NCBI RefSeq assembly: GCF_014356525.2
Contig: NC_052508.1
Location: 61,879,800 to 61,943,799 of the forward strand
Length of the DNA stretch: 64,000 bases
Source of the DNA: Nilaparvata lugens
Taxonomy: Eukaryota; Arthropoda; Insecta; Hemiptera; Delphacidae
Direction of reading: 5' to 3'
Below, piece after piece: positions 57,101 through 64,000 of this stretch. The notes beneath the pieces are model-generated. The model did no database searches and had not been told where the DNA came from. It was given only the letters and a program-made list of their open reading frames with translations. Within the stretch, counting starts at the first letter, position 1. Each line of letters starts with the position of its first letter. The position numbers were made by a program, and so were the translations under genes.

Positions 57101-57381
57101 GCACTGGCTATTATCAGAGTAGGGAGACTCAGGTGGGTAGGCCATGTTGAAAGAGCTGATGACTCATATCCGCCTAAAAGAATCATGAATTACAACATGG
57201 AAGGAAGAAGACGCCCTGGTCGACCAAGACTGAGATGGATGGACTCAGTCACTGAAGATGCAAGGAGGCTTGGTGTAAGAAATTGGAGACGAGCTTCCAT
57301 GGACTGAGTAGAATGGAGGCGATTGCTGGAGGAGGCCAAGATCCGTTTTGGAATGTGGAGCCGCGGATGATGATGATGAAA
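54139..57381 (+). pseudogene. RTE-like non-LTR retrotransposon, decayed
   Basis: A single ORF is broken by frameshifts and stops. The APE-type endonuclease spans about 54544-55168: LRIFTWNVQALYQAGA, AIQEMRW, a GDMNAKVGKE-like end, and NQIDHVLIDGRHLSS. The reverse transcriptase spans about 55673-56959: CKNFRGIALLNVGYKIFSN, motif A VDFKAAYDS near 56265, GLRQGDALACLL, and the YADD box at 56560-56571. The C-terminal part at 56984-57310 has LRWVGHVERADDSYPPKR and RRRPGRPRLRWMDS. Stops replace the Arg of the GRST motif near 56181 and a Trp near 56957. The 3' end has a short (atg)n run, as in RTE-clade elements. Confidence 0.9.
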
Positions 57382-57422
57382 TATGTACAGTCATACTTTG
57401 AAACTAGAAAAACTGAAAAGAT
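57382..57422 (+). repeat. Target-site duplication, right copy
   Basis: tatgtacagtcatactttga ... aactgaaaagat matches 54099-54138. Confidence 0.85.
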
Positions 57423-57540
57423 CTTCTTTGATTATTACTTATTTAATTTATTTATTCATGCTGGAACAAACGAATAGTTCCAGCCCTACTCAAATTATTT
57501 AATGACATTGAATTATAAATAATTGATTGGTGTGGCAGAG

Positions 57541-57740
57541 GTGATTGATTGATTGATTGAGTACTTTATTTATGTAGATTACAATATATACTGGCTTATA
57601 CACTTATATACAATAGCTTACAATACAGCAAAATTATAGATGAATTTACATAATATAGACTAAGAAAATAATTATTGAACTGTATATGATATGAAAAAGT
57701 AATTTGTAATATAATAACTATAGATAATTATATTGTTATG
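57541..57740 (-). repeat. 3' end of a minus-strand retroelement
   Basis: Read on the minus strand, it ends aataaagtactcaatcaatc with an (aatc)n tail at the low-coordinate side. This is a common form for insect non-LTR 3' ends. Confidence 0.5.
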
Positions 57741-57840
57741 CATCTACATAAATTGGCGGAGCTTTGGACATATCAATGTCCATTCTTCGGAAATAATATT
57801 AAAAATATCCTCCCCACTAACTCTCTACCAAAAGTGAGGT

Positions 57841-58045
57841 GAGTGTGGATGGCAGAGGTAATAGCTGTCTGTTGTGCAGAAGACACCACCTTCTTTGAGA
57901 TCAGATTGTTTGCCTTGGACTGGTTTTCATCAAATCTCTTTCTCCTCAATGAAGAGAAAAACCAGCCAATCAAATTCAGTCTCAGAAAAGAGGATGGATA
58001 TGATTTTGAGCCACTGAAATTGAGGTTTGTCATGAACTGCCTGTA
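57841..58045 (+). pseudogene. Reverse transcriptase fragment
   Basis: The frame contains AEDTTFFEIRLFALDWFSSN followed by LFLLNEEKNQPIKFSLRK. This resembles the stretch after the catalytic YADD box of non-LTR reverse transcriptases (aspartates, then WF..N.L.LN..KT), with YADD degraded to CAED. It is about 60 residues and inactive. Confidence 0.5.
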
Positions 58046-58100
58046 GCAGCTATAAATTTACCAGCTGGAAAGTAAAAGGTGACTGAAGAGGCCTAGGGCT

Positions 58101-58260
58101 AAGCCAAACGAGGCGTTTTTTAGTCAGCACGGGATGGCAGAAATGCTTTTTGATTGGCTGAACAGGAAGCTCACTCGATGCCAATCAGAGAACATACTGT
58201 CCACAAATTGAATAGCTTCATGTCATCTCTTGATGACTGAAAAAACGCCATGTGTGGCTT
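58101..58260. repeat. TIR MITE of about 160 bp
   Basis: aagccaaacgaggcgttttt and aaaaaacgccatgtgtggctt are inverted, with the inner pair gattggctgaacagg and gatgccaatcagag. Confidence 0.7.
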
Positions 58261-58568
58261 GAACCTTATTATTGGATTAGCCTTCGTTCTCGCTACATGA
58301 CTTTGTTATGTTAGACAACACCTTGGTAAGTTCCTATTTTTTATTATATTTTGTTTCAGTTTTGCCTGCTTTTGGTTTAGTAATTTTCAGTGTTTTGTCA
58401 TTTTTATGACAATTTCCTGGGGGTCTGATACACATCATGGATTTACTGAAAAATAACTAAATGAATTTGTACGGTAGAATGAAGACTACTAATGATTAAC
58501 TATAAATTTAAATTAAAACTATATTAGAATAACCAAAGAAAAATAACTCTATCTATGAATAAGTTTAA

Positions 58569-58721
58569 GTGCAGGTTGCACAACAGCCGGTTAAGTTTTA
58601 ACCGTGATTAATTCTACGAGAACCAATCAGAGAAGCCGTCTCTTCAAAAACGCATTCTCTGATTGGTTCTCGTGGAATTAATCACGGTTAAAATTTAACC
58701 GGCTGTTGTGCAACCGGGGCC
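58569..58721. repeat. Tourist-like palindromic MITE, copy 2 (153 bp)
   Basis: gtgcaggttgcacaacagcc and its complement are flanked by TAA on both sides (58566-58568, 58722-58724). Same family as 17632-17746, with a longer centre (agagaagccgtctcttcaaa). Confidence 0.85.
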
Positions 58722-58981
58722 TAAATGCCCTAAATATTTTAGTATTTTAAAGACACAGTTAACATAACCTTAAACAATATAAGAATCTAATAATAAATAA
58801 ATTTTCACCTACCAATTGGATGATGAAGGAAGCTTAGGTATAATAAGATAAATTAGTAGTTCTATTATTCCATAAAGATTGTTGATTCAATCAGCGTAAC
58901 ACTATGTAGATTAAAATATAATAATTTACTAAACAAGATTACAGTACAGAGTACAGAAAGAAAATTAGAGGTTAGCCTTCA

Positions 58982-59047
58982 CTACCACTGCCTTTCGAAT
59001 TTCAAGTCGATGAACATCAACAGCAGGAAGGCAATGGCAAATGTATA
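58982..59047 (-). CDS. Possible last exon of an unidentified membrane protein
   Basis: After the acceptor acaaaacacag, 21 codons read YTFAIAFLLLMFIDLKFERQ plus W and a stop. This looks like a transmembrane segment with a charged cytoplasmic end. The GC content is locally higher. An in-phase candidate exon lies at 59231-59280. I do not recognise the protein, and it may be a gene fragment. Confidence 0.3.
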   Translation of the reverse strand, partial: YTFAIAFLLLMFIDLKFERQW

Positions 59048-59230
59048 CTGTGTTTTGTAAAAAAAACTCATCAATTTCAATAACGTTACTGATAGAATAG
59101 TTTTAAAAAATATTTTTCATTTCATCTTGTGAGTGTCAACTTATACTTTTCTATGATAATTTTCAAAACAACAGGGGGTCCTTTTTGAGTTCATCATGTT
59201 TGAAAACAACTTTTCAAAATGTAAATTCAC

Positions 59231-59280
59231 CTTCGTGGTAGTTGACTGCATATGAATTTTCTCGAAACTATAGTAATAAA
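59231..59280 (-). CDS. Possible preceding exon of the same unidentified gene
   Basis: Acceptor tctacccacag; donor ACGAAG|GTGAAT. Encodes IYYYSFEKIHMQSTTTK in phase with 58982-59047. The acceptor is provided by the terminal repeat of the element at 59281-60012. Confidence 0.22.
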
Positions 59281-60012
59281 TTCTGTGGGTAGATGACACA
59301 AGCTGATAAGTCATGATTTGTAAACTTTTCAGGAGAGCAATTTGAAAGTTTGGCATAGCTGCAAACATTATCTATAATATTTTTTCTTACCCATTTTACA
59401 CTAATATAATCAGCTGATCCTCGACTATTTAAATAGAAAATATCAAGGGCTAAAACAATTTATTTAAATTAACTATTGAGAATTTTTGCAAGTGATGTCA
59501 GAGATATCATGTTTTGCCATCTGCCAAATGTTTCAAATCACAATGTAACAGTATAGGGAATATCTTAAAAATCGATTTTATAGAAATTTGAATATATTTT
59601 TTAAAAATTAATTGATATTATTTACAAGTATTCATCAAGTTAACCAAACTTGAACTGTTTGCAAAGTTGTATGGGTTATGTAGTTCTCAATATGGGTTAT
59701 TGATTTTCAGATTTTATAATAGCCTACCAGTACATACACTTATCAAATTTTGTCATCTTTTGATAATTGGATTATAATACAAACCGGTAGAAGAGTGTTG
59801 AGATATATGTACTTATCAATATTTGTCAACTTGGGGTTTGGAAGAAAATGCACTATCAGGGCTTAAGCAAGGCCTATATCTCAGCTATTTAAAAAGGTAC
59901 AACATATTTAGTTATACCATCTTATAGATTTAAATTTTTCTGAACACAACCATATGCATAACTCAATATGGTCAAAAATATGACTTATCAACTTGTGTCA
60001 TCTACCCACAGA
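59281..60012. mobile_element. TIR element of about 730 bp
   Basis: ttctgtgggtagatgacaca on the left and gtgtcatctacccacagaat on the right, continuing inward with agctgataagtcat and its near inverse. Internal motifs of the cttatcaa...ttgtcatc type recur several times (about 59740, 59815). No transposase. Confidence 0.7.
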
Positions 60013-60298
60013 ATTAATCTTGATGCAAAGAAGACAAAAAAAACACATGAAAAAATAGCAAGGCCGTGATACTGGAATCAGCTAAAATATCCTCCACTGG
60101 AGTCTTACGATTTGAGTTGAGGTATGAATATAAATTCATTAAAATTAGTATAAATTCATTTATTAAAAAAATTTGACTGCTAGTCGTTCTATTTAATAAC
60201 AAAAAAGTAACTGCAAATTATTTCATCAGAATTAGATTTGGTATAAAAATTTGATTGGAAATATGTACCGTTAAATCATGAGTGTCCTGGTTATATGA

Positions 60299-61622
60299 GG
60301 GGCCTAGATACAAAAGTCACACTCTCCACTTTTCCAAATTTTTGGGAAACCGCAAAAAACTGTTTCATGATGATAAAATAAGGATATTATTGCAAAAAAA
60401 ACCATACCAACTACTTGCACACAGCTTCAATAAGTTGTTGAATTAAATAAAACAGGAATTTAACTTCAAAATACACAAAGTGTGAGTTTTGTAGCAAAAT
60501 TTGGTTAAATGGGAATTTTGAAGCAAACTTACATGGAGAATGTAAGTTTTGCACCAAAATAGATGGGATACAACTAGAACCAAGGAAAATAACTCTCAAG
60601 TGATTTGTGATAACATTTTTACCAGGAGGAATAACCATGAAAAAATAAACAAGAGTATTTTCATACATGTTTAATACATAGTAAAAAAACTGTCCATAGC
60701 AGTAGAAATTATTAATAAGCTTGAAATATTATTAGTCATTTCTGTTTGACATCAAACATTGCTGTAATTTATTTCTGGAAAAGGCTCTTAAGGCTCTTCT
60801 TCATCCTCATGAAAAAATAACAAGTATTTACATACATTTCAAATACATTATGAAAAAAAACTTTTCATAGTAGTAGAAATAAGAATGACATTAACAATAA
60901 TGATTAATGTATGACATCAAACATTGATGTAATTTATTTCCTGAAACGGCTCACATGTAGGCTCTTCTTCATCTTCATCAACAGTTTCATCAATAATTTT
61001 TCTATAGAAAATCAACTCTTTATTTTGCCTCCACTGATCACCAAAGTGTTTTTCCAACAAATTATTCACATCGTCCTTTTTTGTTTGTTTAATGAGTTGG
61101 ATTTTGGAATGATGAGTGGTTCCATATTGAATATCACCATGCTTTTTTGCAGCATTCCGCTTCCACTTATCAAGAGATATTTTCTTCTCTCTAGTCAGTC
61201 CAGTAGAAATCTTGACTTGTTCTTCCGTTGAATTCCTTACAACTTGGATATTGAACTAATTCAAAATAATAATATAACAAATTGAAGTGGACGATCAAAA
61301 CAAATGAATCTAACCAACAAAAGTGCAGACCGAAACAGAGCACTGAGAGCAATGAACTGAGCACACCCATGATGCTTTGCAACCTTCAGATGCCCTGTGG
61401 TTGGCTTAACTGGAGAGTGTGAGTTTTGCTGCAAAACATCGACTGGTAAATGTGACTTTTGATCCAAATCGTGATTTTCAATACAATTTTTAGGTCTGTA
61501 AAAGTGAGTTTTGCTACAAAACAACCAGACAGTCTGATTCCCCTTTAAAATACGAACACAGCCATATAAATAACTCAATTTCTCAAAAAATGGAGAATGT
61601 GACTTTTGCATCTAGGCCCCTC
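60299..61622. mobile_element. TIR element of about 1.3 kb with many subterminal repeats
   Basis: Ends ggggcctagatacaaaagtc and gacttttgcatctaggcccc, with atatga/tcatat outside. A gtgagttttgctgcaaaa-like motif recurs near both ends (about 60480, 60540, 61420, 61453, 61506, 61588). It carries a minus-strand ORF at 60906-61230. No known transposase signature. Confidence 0.75.
60906..61230 (-). CDS. Unrecognised element-encoded ORF
   Basis: Without its own ATG, the minus strand stays open for about 107 codons after a possible acceptor (ccaagttgtaag). It reads RNSTEEQVKISTGLTREKKI, SLDKWKRNAAKKHGD, HHSKIQLIKQTKKDDVNN, LLEKHFGDQWRQNKEL, and an acidic end (DETVDEDEEEPTCEP) before stop. The basic-then-acidic layout suggests a nucleic-acid-binding protein. 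An upstream minus frame at 61400-61611 (MQKSHSPFFEK ...) may supply the start through splicing. Family unknown. Confidence 0.4.
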
Positions 61623-61884
61623 ATATCCCTTTATTGAATGGTAAAATTTCGTTTTTAGCATATTTTCTCTATAATCAACAAACATTGAAGTAGGTACATA
61701 ACTTACTTCTGATCGGTTTTATCCAATATCTCAGTTAATTTCACATAAAATTACTTTTTGATTATTTTGTGCCCTCATGAGGCTACCACAAAATAATATA
61801 ACTATAAATTTGGAAAAAATGTGCAGTCTTCCGTCATCATTATCAATGTTTTTAAAGAGTAAATTATGCTAGATTTCTTTGAAT

Positions 61885-62970
61885 TTTTACTTTCCTTGCC
61901 CTATTGCCATAGATAAGGAAAGTATTGCTTTCCCAAAAGAATTAAGGTACCTTTATTTCAAGTTTTTTATACGTTTCAAGTTCCCCTGAGTCCAAAAACA
62001 TGATTTTTGGGTGTTGGTCTGTGTTTGTGTGTGTATGTCTTCCCAATTAACCGATTGACTTGAAATTTAAATCTCAAGGTCCTTATACCATGAGGATCCG
62101 ACAGTAAGAAATTCAATAAAATTCAATTCAAGATGGCGGAAAAAATGGCGGATAATTACTAAAAAACCATGTTTTTCTCAAAAACGGCTCTAACGATTTT
62201 CTTCAAATTTATACCATGGATAGCTATTTTTAAGTCTTATCAACTGACCTGATTCTCATTTTTGAGAAAATTTCAGGAGCTCCGTAATAGTCTTGAGAAA
62301 AATGGCGGATAATGACTAAAAAAACCATGTTTTTCACAGTTTTCTCGAAAACGGCTTTAGCGATTTTCTTCAAATTTATACCATGGATAGCAGCTATTCA
62401 TAAACCCTATCAACTGACTTGAGTCTCATTTCTGGGAAAATTGCAGAAGCTCTGTAATATTCTCGAGAAAAATGGCAGATAATTACTAAAAAGGCATGTT
62501 TTTCACAATTTACTCAAAAATGACTTGACCGATTTTTTTCAAATTCATACTCTGTATAGTTATTTATCAGCTCTAACAACTGGCGTCAGTCTTTTTCCTG
62601 GGAAACAAATGGGGGGTCCACCCAATCCTTTGAGAAATGGACCTTGGAGCCTTCTTCTCGTCCATGCGAGGTAGGTAGGTAGGTAGAGCAGTCTATAAAA
62701 AGAACACATAGTCGAGATATTTCATCTGTAGAACAGCAGTTTTGACGACTTTTAAAAAAATCATCGAATTTCACAATTTACACAAATTAAAAAGTACTTT
62801 GAATACAATATTATATAATATACACATATACAGTGTAGTCTGATCATAGTTTCAGATATGTTGCCGCCAATCGTCCTTATGTTATTCCCCTAAATTATTC
62901 TCATTTAAGAATGAGGCTTACAGTTCAATGAGCAAGGAAAGTTGTGTGAGTGTACCACACTAGATTTTTT
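61885..62970. mobile_element. Dispersed element with actttccttgc ends
   Basis: tttactttccttgccctatt near the left and gagcaaggaaagttgtgtga near the right are inverted. Between them lie direct repeats of about 130-150 bp, each with atggcggataat-type and aaaacggctctaacgatttt-type segments (starts near 62140, 62300, 62460). A related end occurs at 32104-32150. Confidence 0.55.
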
Positions 62971-63570
62971 TCTGTGTAACACCGGTAGTCTCGGTGCAAG
63001 GTCGCTATAATTTCTAAAATAAATTTTGGTTAATGCTTGGTTGAAAAAAAATAAAAGTGTAGGCCTACTTTGATTTTAAATTTCCATGAAAATACAAGTA
63101 GGCCTGAACAAGAGACAAATGATTACTTCAAGTTAAACGGTATCTTTGCTCTTTGGCTGAATATAATTTTATAATACATACCTAGGTAATAATCTATATA
63201 CGATTCACTACTAAACAACTCATGTTCTTGATACTAGAAAGAAATTCTCATGATTTCTACAAAATCCTAGTACCTATCCTACTGAGAAGAAATATTTACA
63301 CAGCTACTTTATAATAATAATAATTATTACCCAACTAGACATAGATTAAATGTTGGGATTCGTCACACCTAAAGACCTAGAACTCCCTTTGAATCAGTTG
63401 ATAACAACTACTATCGTTCACCTCAACTTTACCGAAATCTTTCAATTACAATAAGGAAGTCTGAGGGATGCAGTACTGTGTACAATAAGAAGATAGTCAC
63501 ATGGCTGCTTGATATATACTGGTATTGGTCGGGTAGTGTCAGCCGCACTAATTAACTAACTCGTCTTATA
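62971..63570. other. AT-rich DNA, no gene seen
   Basis: Short frames only. Two taggcctac-type motifs occur at about 63061 and 63105. Confidence 0.5.
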
Positions 63571-63571
63571 T

Positions 63572-64000
63572 ACAGAGTGATTCATAATTATGGTAAAATA
63601 ATTTAATACGTGATAGTAGAGGTGAAAATAAGAAAAAAATGTTCTTATAAACATTTATCCATAAACGCTTCATTAGCGAGCTATACAGAGTGAGAGATTT
63701 CGCCCGGAATTCATTTCCTCTGGTGAAATACACCAATGCTGAATTGTTTGGGGACTAGTTTTTAAAAAACGTATGGTGGATTCATAAGTAAAAATATCTG
63801 AAAAATTGAATAAAACTAGTCTGGAAGCTGTAGTATGAGTAGTTTATGAGAAAAAAGTTAAAATATGCAAGAAATCTACGTAGAAAAACACAGACTTCTA
63901 CGTTTGATGCACAATAACTTTCTTTAATGACCAGTAAACATATGATTTTTTGAAATAACAATTGTAGAGAATTTAATTCTAAAAAGAATGATGTAAGCTG
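63572..64000 (+). mobile_element. Left part of a mariner-like repeat, cut by the window end
   Basis: tacagagtgattcataatta after TA resembles the cagggtg ends of the TA-flanked elements at 15145 and 44015. The right end would lie outside the window. Confidence 0.4.

Overview
The window is AT-rich, intron-rich animal DNA and clearly comes from an insect. It holds a Rel/NF-kB gene of the Dorsal class, an insect-type odorant receptor, a mitochondrial ribosomal protein gene and many insect-type transposons. The repeat content suggests a hemipteran, perhaps a planthopper, but this rests on general resemblance only. All three genes had to be assembled by hand across splice sites, because no single open frame shows them. 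Every junction proposed for the Dorsal, receptor and mRpS33 models keeps the reading frame, except that the 5' ends of Dorsal and of the receptor are uncertain.

Positions 1-9700 are mostly AT-rich intergenic DNA with short palindromic elements, one possible small minus-strand gene (8514-8744) and a pyrimidine-rich tract before the likely start of the Rel gene. Positions 9714-29333 (+) are a dorsal orthologue. Ten confident coding exons plus a likely 31-nt first exon give isoform A: Rel homology domain, IPT domain, nuclear localisation signal, then a Pro-rich and Gln/His-rich tail (about 787 aa). If the 5' splice site inside exon 7 is not used, the frame stays open for 428 more residues and ends at 21594. 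This is isoform B (about 900 aa), which lacks the NLS exon and carries Pro-rich and Tyr motifs. It matches the A/B architecture known for Drosophila Dorsal and mosquito REL1.

Positions 29334-35300 are 3' UTR and gene-free AT-rich DNA. Positions 35329-41234 (-) are a six-exon odorant receptor of about 406 aa. Positions 43653-53781 (-) are mRpS33 in two coding exons separated by an intron of about 9.8 kb. That intron holds a nested set of transposons: a 7.46-kb Tc1/mariner-like element with TIRs of about 530 bp, entered by a hAT-like element with an exact 8-bp duplication, which itself contains a foldback element and a head-to-head repeat pair. Positions 54139-57381 are a decayed RTE-like retrotransposon with a target duplication of about 40 bp. 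From 57.5 kb to the end come retroelement scraps and several TIR elements, one with an unrecognised minus-strand ORF.

The three genes have no evident functional connection. Dorsal acts in Toll signalling, the receptor in olfaction and mRpS33 in mitochondrial translation. The most informative parts are the isoform logic of the Rel gene and the layered transposon history.
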